Source: Spartobacteria bacterium (lineage in GTDB: Bacteria; Verrucomicrobiota; Verrucomicrobiia; Chthoniobacterales; UBA10450). Taken from it: a stretch of DNA of 64,000 bases. The stretch covers positions 372,819 to 436,818 of the forward strand of contig PLCN01000020.1 of the NCBI GenBank assembly GCA_003134785.1, given 5' to 3'. Below are positions 42,066-51,889 of the stretch, piece after piece (the first letter of the stretch is position 1; each line of letters begins with the position of its first letter). The position numbers and the translations under genes were made by a program. Under the pieces are notes generated by a model. It saw only the letters and a list, made by a program, of their open reading frames with translations. It had not been told where the DNA came from and did no database searches.

Positions 42066-44873
42066 CTATTTGTCCACGGTGAACTCGGGCGAGTTGATCA
42101 CGAGGTAGATGGCGGTCTTGGCGCGCTCCGCAGGGTTGGACGCGGAGATTTGGGTGATCGCATTGATCAACGTGGTCCGCATGCTGGAGGACATGTTGCC
42201 GGCCATGAGCACGGTATTTAAATGATCCACTAACTGAGCCGGGTTGGCCGCCAGCGTCTGCTCATTGGAAAGATTCAGTGTGATCTTGTCGGTCGATGGT
42301 CCGAGCGATCCGTAAATCGCGTTTCGGAGATAGTTCGCGATTGTCACCACCGTCGTTTCCGTCGTGATTTCAAATTCGGGGCTGAGAAGACCGGCTTCGG
42401 CGATTGCACCCTCCGCCTCGTAATCTGGAGAGAAGAAGTTGAAGACGGTGGGCGAATGGAATTCTTCCTCCGCGAAGGCGGCATAGGCTCCCTGCACGGA
42501 AAATTTCCCATCAGGCGATGAGGCACTGAAGGTCCGCAGGAGATTCGTTAGGCGAATGACAGGCTCGCGCAATCTGCCGGCTCCCTGCTCGGTCTTCGCG
42601 CTGCCGCGGGCGTCGTAATCCATCAAGACGGCGCGTACAACCGCTTTCAAATCGCCGCGGACGCCTTGCCCGTTATCGTTGAAAACCGAGGCGACTCGAT
42701 AAACATAACCAGGGCTCGGATTGCTCGTGACCAGCCTCTGGATCAATTGCTTGCAGAAGAACGGACCAACGTTCGGGTGATTGAAAATGGTGTCGAGCGT
42801 CGCCTTCAGATCCTGGGCCGCCGTCTGGCCGCTGGGAAGGGTAACGCCGTTCAGAATCGTCTTGGAATCGGTGGAATGGTGATTGGCCACATTAACCATC
42901 GGGTCCCGCCAATCAGCGGGGGGATTGAAGATCGGTGGATTAGTCGTCTGCCCATAAGTCCAGCCGGTAAGGACCGCGGCCGTGCCCAGTATGGCGTCCT
43001 GATTATAGGTCACGATGGGGAAACCGCTGGCATTGAGCGTCAGACTTCCATCAAGATTCAAATCGTAAAGTCCGATCGTAAACAACTGCATGACCTCACG
43101 CGCGTAGTTCTCGTTAGGCAGCCTCGTCTTGTCGGCGCTCGCCTTGTCGTTTTTCAGCATGTTGAGATACGCGCCCATCGCCGGACTCAACGTGACATCC
43201 TCGAGCAACTGCCGGAAATTTCCGAACGCACCCTTGACCAACACATCCATGTAGGCCGGCAAGGCGCCCGGCTGGTTACCCAGGTTTCCGGTGGTATTGC
43301 CGACGACAAAATGTTCGCCCAAAGCGAAGGCGACTCGCTGCCTTAGTTGGTCGGGTGCGGAAATCGCATAGGTCCACCAGGCATCGGTGGTTTGTTGAAT
43401 GGTCAGGGGATTGACCCCGGAGGCATCGACGAACGCGAGATGTGACGAGACCGGCGCCGCAAACTGCTCGTCCAGGAACGCGTCAAAGCCCTCACTCTGA
43501 ACTTTGGTAATCAACGCATCGGTCGCGCCGAAGGTGGCTTGAGAAAGGAAGCGGCCGGCATCCGCGGCGGTGGGAGTGCCGGACGCGAGCGGTGGCGGCG
43601 GGGTTGGCGTAGGCGCCGTCTGGCCGCCGGAAGAAAGATTGTAGGCGCCGCCGATCTCTCCGGTCGGATGCCCGGAGGTTTGGATGACGAACGAGACCTG
43701 GCCCGATTTGATCGCCGCAATAATGTCAGCCACGGAGAACGTTCCGCGCGGCGCAAAAATCCAATTGTATGAGCCGTCCGGCTGCGCAAACGAAGCCGAG
43801 ATGTCGAACAAAAGCTGACCTAATTGGCCATCGGATCCCAAGCTGTAAATCGCGATGCCGCTAACCGGCGATGACAAGTTCGAGAATTCGAAATTGACCA
43901 CGGCTGATGTCTCGTCTCCCGACATCCGCAGCGTCGATGTGCCCGAGCCGCCTGAGACAATGCCTTTCTCCGGACGCAACTGCGCGATGTAAAGCGTTGA
44001 GCCGTCCGCTTGCGGCGGTTGATCGAGATCGTACATCTCAATCAGCGCGACGCCGGTCGTATCGCCAGCTCCGCGAACGATCGCGGTGTAATTGCCTGGA
44101 CTCAGCCCGGCGATGAGCGCCGGTTCGCGGTCGTCGCTCGGCGCCAAGGTGCTGGCTGCGATTTCCGCGCCCTGGTCACTGCGCCAGTTGTCATTTTGCT
44201 GAAGAAGAACGCCATTGGCGTCACGGAGCTCCAACGTCGGATCCAGCAGCCGTCCGCTGATCGGCGTACCGTTCAAGCTGAGCGTCGGCCCCGCCACGCG
44301 CACCAGCATTTGTTTGGTGACATCGCCGCGAATGATGAACCCACCGATCATCACGTTGTCGCCGACGAGGACGTCGCCTCGGGTAGAAATGTTGGCCAGG
44401 CGCGAGGCCGGCGTCCCGGCGTCCAGATCATAGACTTCAACGAGCGCGACGCCCGTCGCATTATTTACTCCGCGGACGACGACCGTGTAACTGCCCGGAC
44501 TGAGCGTCGCGAGTAAGGCGGAATCGTTGTCGTTTGCGGGCGCCAAACCGGCCGCGATGATTGCGTCTTGCTGAGTCGAGCGCCAGTTGTCGTTCGTAGT
44601 GATGGTCCGCCCACTGCCGTCGTGTAACTCGAGCACGGGATCGCTCAGCGCTCCGGGAACCGGCAGCGACGGTCCGATCGCACGGAGTCCGACATTTTTC
44701 TGGCCGGTGCCGGAGATGATGAACCCGGCGATCAAAACGTTATCGCCCGTTTCCACTACCATGCGCGTGGAAATATTCACCGCGCTGGAAACTGCGTGAG
44801 CCGAACCGGCCCAAAAAGATAAAGCGACTGCGAACGCAGCCGAACGTCCTGCATATTGAAACAAACGCCTCAT
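42066..44873 (-). CDS. Large DUF1800 protein with two pre-peptidase-like repeats and a CHRD domain
   Basis: 935 residues. A signal peptide (AFAVALSFWAGSAHAVSS) precedes two tandem beta domains (about 30-145 and 155-270), each reading GDNVLIAGF or GDNVMIGGF, then LAPANDNDSALLATLSPGSY-like and GVALVEVYDLD. A CHRD domain (about 285-400) has STLYIAQLRPEKG and TGEIGGAY. After a Thr/Pro linker the DUF1800 catalytic-like region runs to the end, with RFLSQATFGATDALI, NENYAREVMQLFTIGLYDL and FFCKQLIQRLV. It heads the operon with DUF1501 and is probably exported; substrate unknown. Confidence 0.9.
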   Translation of the reverse strand: MRRLFQYAGRSAAFAVALSFWAGSAHAVSSAVNISTRMVVETGDNVLIAGFIISGTGQKNVGLRAIGPSLPVPGALSDPVLELHDGSGRTITTNDNWRSTQQDAIIAAGLAPANDNDSALLATLSPGSYTVVVRGVNNATGVALVEVYDLDAGTPASRLANISTRGDVLVGDNVMIGGFIIRGDVTKQMLVRVAGPTLSLNGTPISGRLLDPTLELRDANGVLLQQNDNWRSDQGAEIAASTLAPSDDREPALIAGLSPGNYTAIVRGAGDTTGVALIEMYDLDQPPQADGSTLYIAQLRPEKGIVSGGSGTSTLRMSGDETSAVVNFEFSNLSSPVSGIAIYSLGSDGQLGQLLFDISASFAQPDGSYNWIFAPRGTFSVADIIAAIKSGQVSFVIQTSGHPTGEIGGAYNLSSGGQTAPTPTPPPPLASGTPTAADAGRFLSQATFGATDALITKVQSEGFDAFLDEQFAAPVSSHLAFVDASGVNPLTIQQTTDAWWTYAISAPDQLRQRVAFALGEHFVVGNTTGNLGNQPGALPAYMDVLVKGAFGNFRQLLEDVTLSPAMGAYLNMLKNDKASADKTRLPNENYAREVMQLFTIGLYDLNLDGSLTLNASGFPIVTYNQDAILGTAAVLTGWTYGQTTNPPIFNPPADWRDPMVNVANHHSTDSKTILNGVTLPSGQTAAQDLKATLDTIFNHPNVGPFFCKQLIQRLVTSNPSPGYVYRVASVFNDNGQGVRGDLKAVVRAVLMDYDARGSAKTEQGAGRLREPVIRLTNLLRTFSASSPDGKFSVQGAYAAFAEEEFHSPTVFNFFSPDYEAEGAIAEAGLLSPEFEITTETTVVTIANYLRNAIYGSLGPSTDKITLNLSNEQTLAANPAQLVDHLNTVLMAGNMSSSMRTTLINAITQISASNPAERAKTAIYLVINSPEFTVDK

Positions 44874-45088
44874 ATATTAATAGAGCCGCAGCCGCAGGAG
44901 AGCCTCAGACCGCTGAGGAGGCATTGGTTTCTGCATAGGAATTGGAGCAGATATTGAACCAATTTGCGGGCGGGTTTTGCGAGATTTTTCTCCGGGGTCG
45001 AGGGATGGCACGGCGATGAAACCCGAGTTGCGCGGAGAAGTCGCGCTTTTTATCCAACCGTCGCTATGCTTAATTACCAGCTCTCGAT
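44874..45088. other. Divergent intergenic region
   Basis: Separates the DUF1800 gene from xseB. A small inverted sequence CCTCAGACCGCTGAGG is seen near 44905-44920 in the DUF1800 leader. Otherwise I see no RNA gene or open frame with coding character. Confidence 0.4.
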
Positions 45089-45406
45089 ATGCCGACCCCC
45101 GCCAAAAAAAACGAACCGGAACAGAACTTTGAAGGCGCGATGGACCGGCTGGAGGAAATCGTGGAGCAAATGGAATCTGGCAAAATGATGCTGGAAGAAT
45201 TGATCGTGCGCTACGAAGAAGGAATGAAGCTGGTCAAGGTTTGCCAGGAACGGCTCACCAGCGCCGAACAAAGGATCGAGATCATCACCCGTAATCATGC
45301 CGGTAAACCAGTGGTAAAGGACTTCGAACCGGCGGCAGAAAAAGAACGCGCAGGGAAATCGGAGCAAAAGGGAGAAACCGCAAATGACGAAGTCAGACTT
45401 TTCTAA
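45089..45406 (+). CDS. xseB: Exodeoxyribonuclease VII small subunit
   Basis: 105 residues. The helical-hairpin core is FEGAMDRLEEIVEQMESGKM followed by LEELIVRYEEGMKLVKVCQE and RLTSAEQRIEI, the family signature. It is longer than most XseB because of a charged tail. It overlaps the start of dxs by 23 bases, a gene order seen in many bacteria. xseA is not in the window. Confidence 0.94.
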   Translation: MPTPAKKNEPEQNFEGAMDRLEEIVEQMESGKMMLEELIVRYEEGMKLVKVCQERLTSAEQRIEIITRNHAGKPVVKDFEPAAEKERAGKSEQKGETANDEVRLF

Positions 45407-47312
45407 CGCCGAAAGCGCACCGGGATTGCTGGCCGGCATCCATTCGCCGGCCGACATAAAAACACTGAAGGAGCAGGACTTGCCCCAGCTTGCGCAGGAA
45501 GTGCGCGATGAACTCATCCGCGTCTTGTCGCAAACCGGCGGGCATCTCGGACCGAATCTCGGTGTGGTAGAGCTAACGATCGCCTTGCATCGCGTCTTCG
45601 AAACACCAAAGGATAGATTTGTCTTCGACGTGAGCCATCAAGGCTACGTGCACAAAATGTTTACGGGTCGTCTCGATCGCATCGGTACGATGCGGCAATA
45701 CCAGGGGCTCAATGGTTTTCTGCTCCGGACCGAGAGCGAACATGATTGCTACGGCGCCGGCCACGCAGGGACGGCGTTGTCTGCCGGTCTCGGCATGGCA
45801 GTCGGACGCGATCTTCGTGGCGGCGACGAGAACGTCGTGGTGGTGGCGGGCGATGCCGCGTTCACCTGCGGCATTAGTTACGAGGCGCTCAACAACGCGA
45901 AATCACAAACGCGCCGGTTCATTGTCGTCCTGAACGATAACGAATGGTCCATCGCTAAGAATGTCGGCGCGATCGCGAGCTACCTGAACAATATCGTCGC
46001 GAACCCGACCTACGCCGGGCTGCATGACAAGGCGCGGCGCTTTATCGAAGCGATCGCCGGCCGCGGCGCGGTCGAGTTCGCCCATAAAGTTGAGGAGGGC
46101 GTGAAGAATCTTTTGGTGCCGAGCGTGATCTTCGAGGAGCTGGGTTTGCGTTATTACGGACCGATCGATGGCCACGACATCCCGCTCCTGATCAAGACGT
46201 TCGAGTTTTTGAAGAGCCAGGACGAGCCGGTGCTGCTGCACATTTTAACCAAGAAGGGAAAAGGCTACGAGCCGGCGATCGCCAAGCCGGACAAATTCCA
46301 CGGCCTCGGAAAATTTGCGCGGGATACCGGGGAAACCGCGGCCGCGGCGACGCCCACCTATTCGGAACTGATGGGGAAGACGCTGGCGAAGTTCGCCGAT
46401 TCAAATCAGAAGATCGTCGCGATCACCGCCGCCATGCCCAGCGGAACCGGGCTCGGATTTTTCCAGGCGCAACATCCGACCCGTTACTTCGATGTCGGGA
46501 TCGCGGAGGAACATGCAGCGCTTTTCGCCTGCGGTCTGGCCACGCAAGGCCTGAAGCCTTTCCTAACCATTTACTCAACTTTCATGCAGCGCGCTTACGA
46601 CATGATCATCCATGACATCGCACTGCAAAACCTGAACGTCGCGCTCTGCATGGATCGCGCAGGTTTGAGCGGAGACGACGGCCCGACGCATCACGGCCTT
46701 TTCGATATCGGTTATCTCCGGCACGTCCCCAACTTCGTGCACATGCAGCCGAAGGATGAAGATGAATTCGTCGACATGCTTTGGACGATCGCGAACTACA
46801 ATTCCGGCCCGATTGCAATTCGTTATCCGCGCGGCGCCGGCACGGGCGCAGTGCCAAAGGCCGCGCCGAGACTTCTCGAGGTCGGCAAAGCCGAGGTCGT
46901 GCAACACGGCCGCGAAGTGGCGATCTTCGGATTGGGAAACATGTTCGAGATCGCGCAGGAGGCGGCACGCAAGCTGGAGGAAAAAGGCATTTCGGTCGCC
47001 CTTATCAATCCGCGATGGATAAAACCGATCGATACCGGGACCCTGGAATTCTTCGCGCGCGCCGTGGACGTCGTTTGTACGATCGAGGACCACGTCCTGC
47101 ACAACGGTTTTGGTTGCGCCGTGATGGAACATCTCCACTCGCAGATGATCAACACCCCGGTGGTCCGAATCGGCTGGCCCGATCAGTTCGTCGAACACGG
47201 AACGATTCCGATCCTCCGGAAGAAACACGGCATCACCGCGGACGCGCTCGTGGAAAAGGTCCTGCCGCTTCTGAAGAAGAAAGGGCCGAAGGCCCAGCCC
47301 AGCGCAGCTTAA
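45384..47312 (+). CDS. dxs: 1-deoxy-D-xylulose-5-phosphate synthase
   Basis: 642 residues. It condenses pyruvate and glyceraldehyde 3-phosphate with thiamine diphosphate, the first step of the MEP pathway (ispF lies at 33140). FDVSHQGYVHKMFTGR, the TPP motif VVVAGDAAFTCGISYEALNN, FHGLGKF, DVGIAEEHAALFACGLA and DGPTHHGLFDIGYL are seen. The His/Gln motif is a variant of the common GHQAYPHK, which points to the shorter Dxs-like branch. Confidence 0.93.
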   Translation: MTKSDFSNAESAPGLLAGIHSPADIKTLKEQDLPQLAQEVRDELIRVLSQTGGHLGPNLGVVELTIALHRVFETPKDRFVFDVSHQGYVHKMFTGRLDRIGTMRQYQGLNGFLLRTESEHDCYGAGHAGTALSAGLGMAVGRDLRGGDENVVVVAGDAAFTCGISYEALNNAKSQTRRFIVVLNDNEWSIAKNVGAIASYLNNIVANPTYAGLHDKARRFIEAIAGRGAVEFAHKVEEGVKNLLVPSVIFEELGLRYYGPIDGHDIPLLIKTFEFLKSQDEPVLLHILTKKGKGYEPAIAKPDKFHGLGKFARDTGETAAAATPTYSELMGKTLAKFADSNQKIVAITAAMPSGTGLGFFQAQHPTRYFDVGIAEEHAALFACGLATQGLKPFLTIYSTFMQRAYDMIIHDIALQNLNVALCMDRAGLSGDDGPTHHGLFDIGYLRHVPNFVHMQPKDEDEFVDMLWTIANYNSGPIAIRYPRGAGTGAVPKAAPRLLEVGKAEVVQHGREVAIFGLGNMFEIAQEAARKLEEKGISVALINPRWIKPIDTGTLEFFARAVDVVCTIEDHVLHNGFGCAVMEHLHSQMINTPVVRIGWPDQFVEHGTIPILRKKHGITADALVEKVLPLLKKKGPKAQPSAA

Positions 47313-47352
47313 ACGTCGAGGGAGCGACGTACGATCGCTCCGGCGGAGCCAC

Positions 47353-48375
47353 ATGAGCGTCATCGAAACGCGCGGTCTGACCAAGATCTATCGGACCTAC
47401 CGGAAGGAAAGCGGTCTTCGGGGTTCGATTAAAGGACTCGTTAGGCGAAAGTACGACGAAACCCGCGCGGCGGACGACGTCACTTTCACGATCGAAGAAG
47501 GAGAGCTGGTGGGGTTCCTGGGTCCGAATGGCGCGGGCAAGACGACTGTCCTGAAAATGCTTTCGGGGCTGCTCAATCCCAGCTCGGGCGAGGCGCGCGT
47601 CCTCGGTTTCGTCCCATGGGAGCGGAGCAACGATTTGAAGAGGCAGTTCAGCCTCGTCATGGGCCAAAAGAACGCGCTTTGGTGGGACTTGCCCGCACAG
47701 GAATCGCTCGAGCTCAATCGCGCCATCTATGGGATCGACCGCGATCGTTTCAAGAAAGTAGTGGGCGGGCTGAGCGAGCTGCTCGACGTGCAAGACAAGA
47801 TGAATGTGATGGTGCGGGAGCTGTCGTTAGGCGAGCGCATGAAAATGGAATTGATCTCGGCGCTCATTCACGAGCCACGCGTTCTCTTTCTCGACGAGCC
47901 CACTATCGGTCTTGATGTCGTGAGTCAGAAGCGCGTGCGCGAATTCCTTCGGCTCTACAATTCCGAGCACCGGATTGTGACGATGCTCACCAGCCATTAC
48001 ATGCAGGACATCGAAGAGCTTTGCGATCGCGTGATCATTATCGATCACGGCAAGATTTTTTTCGATGGACCACTCAATTCCATCATCGATCGGTTTTCCG
48101 GATACAAAATCATCAGCCTCACTTTCGAAACGCCAGACGCGCGGGATTTCTCGCCGCTGGGGGAAGTCGTGCAGCAGACTCCGGTTTCGGTGCAGCTAAA
48201 AGTGCCGCGCGCGAAGGTGACCGAAACCTGCCGACGCGTGCTCGAAGGCTGCGCCGTGATCGATATCAACGTTCAGGAATTGCCGGTCGAAGAAGTCATT
48301 CGCCAGCTTTTTGGCGAGCGCGACACTTTGCGCGACGCGGCGGTGGCGTCAGTTGCTGCCGGCGCCATAGGCTAA
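47353..48375 (+). CDS. ABC transporter ATP-binding protein (ABC-2/NatA type), permease not adjacent
   Basis: 340 residues. Walker A is GPNGAGKTTVLKML, the signature is ELSLGERMKMELISA, Walker B is VLFLDEPTIGLD and the H-loop lies in TMLTSHYMQDIEELCD. A C-terminal extension of about 90 residues (ISLTFETPDARDFSPLG onward) fits DrrA/NatA-type exporters. It follows dxs by 40 bases. The next gene is on the other strand, so the membrane partner must be encoded elsewhere. Confidence 0.9.
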   Translation: MSVIETRGLTKIYRTYRKESGLRGSIKGLVRRKYDETRAADDVTFTIEEGELVGFLGPNGAGKTTVLKMLSGLLNPSSGEARVLGFVPWERSNDLKRQFSLVMGQKNALWWDLPAQESLELNRAIYGIDRDRFKKVVGGLSELLDVQDKMNVMVRELSLGERMKMELISALIHEPRVLFLDEPTIGLDVVSQKRVREFLRLYNSEHRIVTMLTSHYMQDIEELCDRVIIIDHGKIFFDGPLNSIIDRFSGYKIISLTFETPDARDFSPLGEVVQQTPVSVQLKVPRAKVTETCRRVLEGCAVIDINVQELPVEEVIRQLFGERDTLRDAAVASVAAGAIG

Positions 48376-48379
48376 TCGT

Positions 48380-48643
48380 TTAGCGGCGAAGCGCCTGCTT
48401 TAATTCCGAGACATAAGACGGATTCACTTCGAATGCCGTCACCGGCATCTCAGCGATCTGCACTTCCTCGCAAAATGGGATGCTCTCGACGTATCCAGCC
48501 GACATCAGGCCGTTGAGCGTGTCGGTAACGTCTTCCACATCCATGCGGGTGTAGTCTTGAATTTCGGCGCCCATCATCGCTTCGGCGAAGCCAATCGAGC
48601 GCACCACCGTTGCCTCTCGGCCGCTGAGTCTGATGTGACGCAT
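48380..48643 (-). CDS. Hypothetical small protein with winged-helix character
   Basis: 87 residues. The helical part RLSGREATVVRSIGFAEAMM followed by MDVEDVTDTLNGLMSAGYVE and a short beta tail resembles a winged-helix, but no family is assigned. It is convergent with the ABC gene (4 bases between stops) and lies 42 bases after the SDR gene, so it probably belongs to the rodA-scpA-SDR transcript. Confidence 0.6.
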   Translation of the reverse strand: MRHIRLSGREATVVRSIGFAEAMMGAEIQDYTRMDVEDVTDTLNGLMSAGYVESIPFCEEVQIAEMPVTAFEVNPSYVSELKQALRR

Positions 48644-48685
48644 ACCGGTTTTTTAGCAGCTTCCATACCGGCGGGAAACGCCCGT

Positions 48686-49546
48686 TCAAAGATCGAAACC
48701 GAAGCTCGGGAGAATATTTTCGCTCATGGCGACGGCGATTTTTGGGTATCGCGGCTCCCAACCCAGCGCGCGCAGCTTCCTGTTGCTTACGCGCTTGTTA
48801 CTCTCCCCGCGCTTCCGGGACGACGCGGCCTTTCCCATTCGGGGCAACGGCCGATTCAAGTGCAAGCTCAACCATTCATAAATCTCGCGCGCCACGATCG
48901 GCTGATCGTCCACCACATTATAGATTTGTCCTTTCGACTCCCCTCGGCGCTCAGCCAGAAGAAACAAGGCTGAGATGATGTCATCACGATGCACTTGGTT
49001 GATAAAGTGAGAGTCCTGGCGATCGAGCACCGCTTCGCCCGCGAGAAACTTGCGGAGCAGAAAAGAACGGCTTGGGCCATAAATTCCTCCGAGACGCGCC
49101 ACGATTCCGCTGTGCGCCAGAACCAGCTCTTCGGTTTCGCGCAGGATCCGGCCCTTTTCGTGAGCGGGTTCCGCTGGACTGATCTCATCCACATCGTCTC
49201 CATCGTTCTGCGCGTAGACGCTCGTGCTACTTGTGAAAAGAAATGCGGCCCTCGGAAACGCTCGGAGAAGATTTCGCGCGCCAGCCAAGTAAACCCGGCG
49301 ATATTTTTCCGCGTCGCCGCCGCCGGAGCTGGCACACTGAAGGACTACATCGGATTCCCGGCTAGCGGTCGCCACCGCCGCGGCATCAGTAATGTCCACG
49401 CCCCGGACTGAATACGGTTTGGCCGACAACTGTGAGGCCGATTGGGCGGAAGCCGTCCATCCCTCCACTTCCCATTGTCGCTCGTGAAACAAATCAGCCG
49501 CCGCCCCGCCCACGTAGCCGCAACCAGCTATCAAGATTCGCGGCAT
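48686..49546 (-). CDS. NAD(P)-dependent epimerase/dehydratase (extended SDR)
   Basis: 286 residues. The Rossmann motif is ILIAGCGYVGGAAADLFHER, a variant of GxxGxxG. LFTSSTSVYAQN holds the catalytic-region Ser, while the usual YxxxK is not clear (HEKGRILRETEE). IVARLGGIYGPSRS and INQVHRDDII match SDR proteins of the YeeZ/SDR_a5 type that act on sugar nucleotides or similar. Its start lies 19 bases after scpA. Confidence 0.82.
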   Translation of the reverse strand: MPRILIAGCGYVGGAAADLFHERQWEVEGWTASAQSASQLSAKPYSVRGVDITDAAAVATASRESDVVLQCASSGGGDAEKYRRVYLAGARNLLRAFPRAAFLFTSSTSVYAQNDGDDVDEISPAEPAHEKGRILRETEELVLAHSGIVARLGGIYGPSRSFLLRKFLAGEAVLDRQDSHFINQVHRDDIISALFLLAERRGESKGQIYNVVDDQPIVAREIYEWLSLHLNRPLPRMGKAASSRKRGESNKRVSNRKLRALGWEPRYPKIAVAMSENILPSFGFDL

Positions 49547-49565
49547 TCCCCTCGCTCTCCCTTTT

Positions 49566-50294
49566 CTAATTTGCAGTCGCCGCGATCTCGATTTCGTCGA
49601 ACGGATTTGACTGCGTGACCCGTACCTGTTTGAGGCGAATCAACTCAAGCAAGGCTAGAAATGTCACGACGATCTCAATCCGTCCCGCAATCTCGGCGAA
49701 CAGCTCCGAAAACTTCAACGTCACACCATTCGAGACGCGCTGCAAAATTACCTCGATCTTGTCGGAGACGGTGAAGTGTTCGCCGAAAATTTCCCGCAAA
49801 TCCTCGCGCGCTTCAATCCGTTTGATCACGGTCTGGAGTGCATTGATCAACTGGAAAATCCCGACTTCGCCCAATGGCAGAGGCGCAAGAGTGATGGCGC
49901 CTGCGTTCATGCCGGTGCGCGCGAAGATTCGTTCCTGTTCCAGCGCGCGATCATGCAACTGCGCGGCGGCTTCCTTGAACTTTTTGTATTCGATCAACTG
50001 CCGAATCAGGTCCCACCGAGGATCGTCCTCCGCGGCATCTTCATCGGGCGGCTGTTGATCTACCGGCAGAAGGCTCCGGCTTTTCAGGTAGATCAAGTTC
50101 GCGGCCATGACGATGAATTCCCCTGCGATATCGATGTTCAATTCCTTGAAAGCCTGAAGGTATTCGAGGTAATGGCTGGTGATCCGCTCGAGTGAAATGT
50201 CGTAGATGTCGATTTCGTCCCGCTTGATCAGATAGAGGAGCAGATCGAGCGGACCTTCGAAAATCTCGAGCTTGACCTTGTAATCGGTTTCCAT
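49566..50294 (-). CDS. scpA: Segregation and condensation protein A
   Basis: 242 residues. The kleisin subunit of bacterial condensin, which bridges the SMC heads. YKVKLEIFEGPLDLLLYLIK at the N-terminus and FLALLELIRLKQVRVTQ at the C-terminal winged helix are signatures. The middle (RSLLPVDQQPPDEDAAEDDP) is the usual variable linker. No scpB is next to it. Confidence 0.95.
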   Translation of the reverse strand: METDYKVKLEIFEGPLDLLLYLIKRDEIDIYDISLERITSHYLEYLQAFKELNIDIAGEFIVMAANLIYLKSRSLLPVDQQPPDEDAAEDDPRWDLIRQLIEYKKFKEAAAQLHDRALEQERIFARTGMNAGAITLAPLPLGEVGIFQLINALQTVIKRIEAREDLREIFGEHFTVSDKIEVILQRVSNGVTLKFSELFAEIAGRIEIVVTFLALLELIRLKQVRVTQSNPFDEIEIAATAN

Positions 50295-50362
50295 GCGGCG
50301 CCGCGAATTTTAGGGACGCGGCAGACGAAAGTAAACTGCGCCGCCTGAGCCCGCTGCGGAAC

Positions 50363-51478
50363 TCAGCGGGCCGCTTCCTTCCGATGCACCCACACGCTGT
50401 TCACGATGCCGAGGCCGAACATGATCATGAGGACGAAGGAACCGCTATAACTGATCAGCGGCAACGGCACACCTGTGATAGGCAGCAGCGAAATAGTCAT
50501 TCCGACGTTCTGAAAAATGTGGGTGAAAATGAGCGCGGTAATTCCGATCACCAGAAGCAGCCCAAATTGGTCCCCGGCGAAGAACGCGACGAAGAGACAG
50601 GTCAGGAGTAGCAGTCCGAAGGCGCCGATCAAAAACATTCCGCCGACGAAGCCCCATTGTTCTCCAATGGCTGAGAAAATGTAATCATTATGCACGGCGG
50701 TAGCTGGCAGAAAGCCGAGTTCGATTTGCGTATTCGGCGCCTTAAACCCTTTGCCGGACCAACCGCCCGATCCGATGGCAATGAGCGATTGATTGATCGC
50801 CCAGGCCGCGCCTCTCGGATCGATTTCCGGATGAACAAACGCCGTGAGCCGTTCCTGTTGGTAAGTTTTCAACCCAAGATTTGCCGCGATGGGGATCGCG
50901 GTCGCGACGATGAGGAGAATGCAAACCAGATAGCGAAGTGGGATGCCGCCGACAAAGAGCAACGCCAGCAAGACCGGCCCCCAAATAATGGTTTCTCCCA
51001 AATCGGGTTGCATCAAAATGAGAAGACACGGCGCTCCCACGATGACGCCGCAAAGCAGCAGACGAAGCATGGGATGCATTTCGCGGAACTGACTGAGAAA
51101 CAAGGCGAGCACCATGATTCCGGCGATCACGGCAACTTGGGCCGGCTGGAAGTTGATCGGCCCGAGATGCAACCAGCTGCGCGCTCCATAAACCTTTGTG
51201 CCGACAAATTTGGTCAAGACCAAAAAGACCAACCCCGCCACATACATCGGGAGAGCGCCCCAGCGAATCCATCGATAATCGATCAGGCTCGTGATCATGA
51301 ACGCGATAAAGCCGACGGCCACCCAATCGGCCTGCTTTCGCCAAAACTCCGCAGAGACCGAGTCTTCCCGCATATATGTCGCGCTGTAAATCGCGATGAC
51401 TCCGAAAACGGCGAGCGCGAGCATGGTCGCGAGGAGAAGCCAATTCAGTCCAAGCAATTTTCGCAGGAATGGAGTCAT
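50363..51478 (-). CDS. rodA: Rod-shape-determining peptidoglycan polymerase RodA
   Basis: 371 residues with about ten membrane helices, a SEDS glycosyltransferase that polymerises lipid II for side-wall growth. GARSWLHLGPINFQPAQVA, LMQPDLGETIIWGPVLLALL, SGGWSGKGFKAPNTQ, FLPATAVHNDYIFSAIGEQ and GVPLPLISYSGS are typical. It lies 68 bases upstream of scpA on the same strand. Confidence 0.95.
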   Translation of the reverse strand: MTPFLRKLLGLNWLLLATMLALAVFGVIAIYSATYMREDSVSAEFWRKQADWVAVGFIAFMITSLIDYRWIRWGALPMYVAGLVFLVLTKFVGTKVYGARSWLHLGPINFQPAQVAVIAGIMVLALFLSQFREMHPMLRLLLCGVIVGAPCLLILMQPDLGETIIWGPVLLALLFVGGIPLRYLVCILLIVATAIPIAANLGLKTYQQERLTAFVHPEIDPRGAAWAINQSLIAIGSGGWSGKGFKAPNTQIELGFLPATAVHNDYIFSAIGEQWGFVGGMFLIGAFGLLLLTCLFVAFFAGDQFGLLLVIGITALIFTHIFQNVGMTISLLPITGVPLPLISYSGSFVLMIMFGLGIVNSVWVHRKEAAR

Positions 51479-51889
51479 GTTCTATTCACTCGCTCGCCGT
51501 GACGTCGTGAGAAGAGCGCGGCGGACTATAAGCGTACTCTCGATTCTCGTAAATCGGGATCATGCTCGTAGCTCAATTCTGTCGATTCCCCTAATGGATC
51601 GCGCTCCCGGCCAAACTTATTCTTTCGTTTTCTCCATTTTCAGCGCGAGAGGTCGAAAAATTCCGTAGAGCGCTGATTTCCAGTCGTTTGGACCGATAAC
51701 GAAGCTACAATAGGGCGTCGATTTCTCAAATTCAGACCGCTTCTCGCGTTTGCGAGCTGCTTGCATCTAAGAACCTCAATGCAAGCGGCTTAACGATATG
51801 AAAGAAATTTTACACGCCTGCGCTTGTGAAGCCGAGTCGAGCCCACTAAACTGCTCAATAGTTGGGCGTTATTTCATCGAGGGACGATC
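51479..51889. other. 411-base divergent intergenic region, nothing recognised
   Basis: Between the divergent starts of rodA and the SprT-like gene. I looked for tRNA, small RNA stems and short coding frames and found none that stands out. It probably holds both promoters. Confidence 0.4.

Noticed and set aside
51396..51668. A 90-codon plus-strand frame in the rodA upstream region
   Set aside because: Basic, low-information composition, overlaps the rodA start and has no ribosome site.
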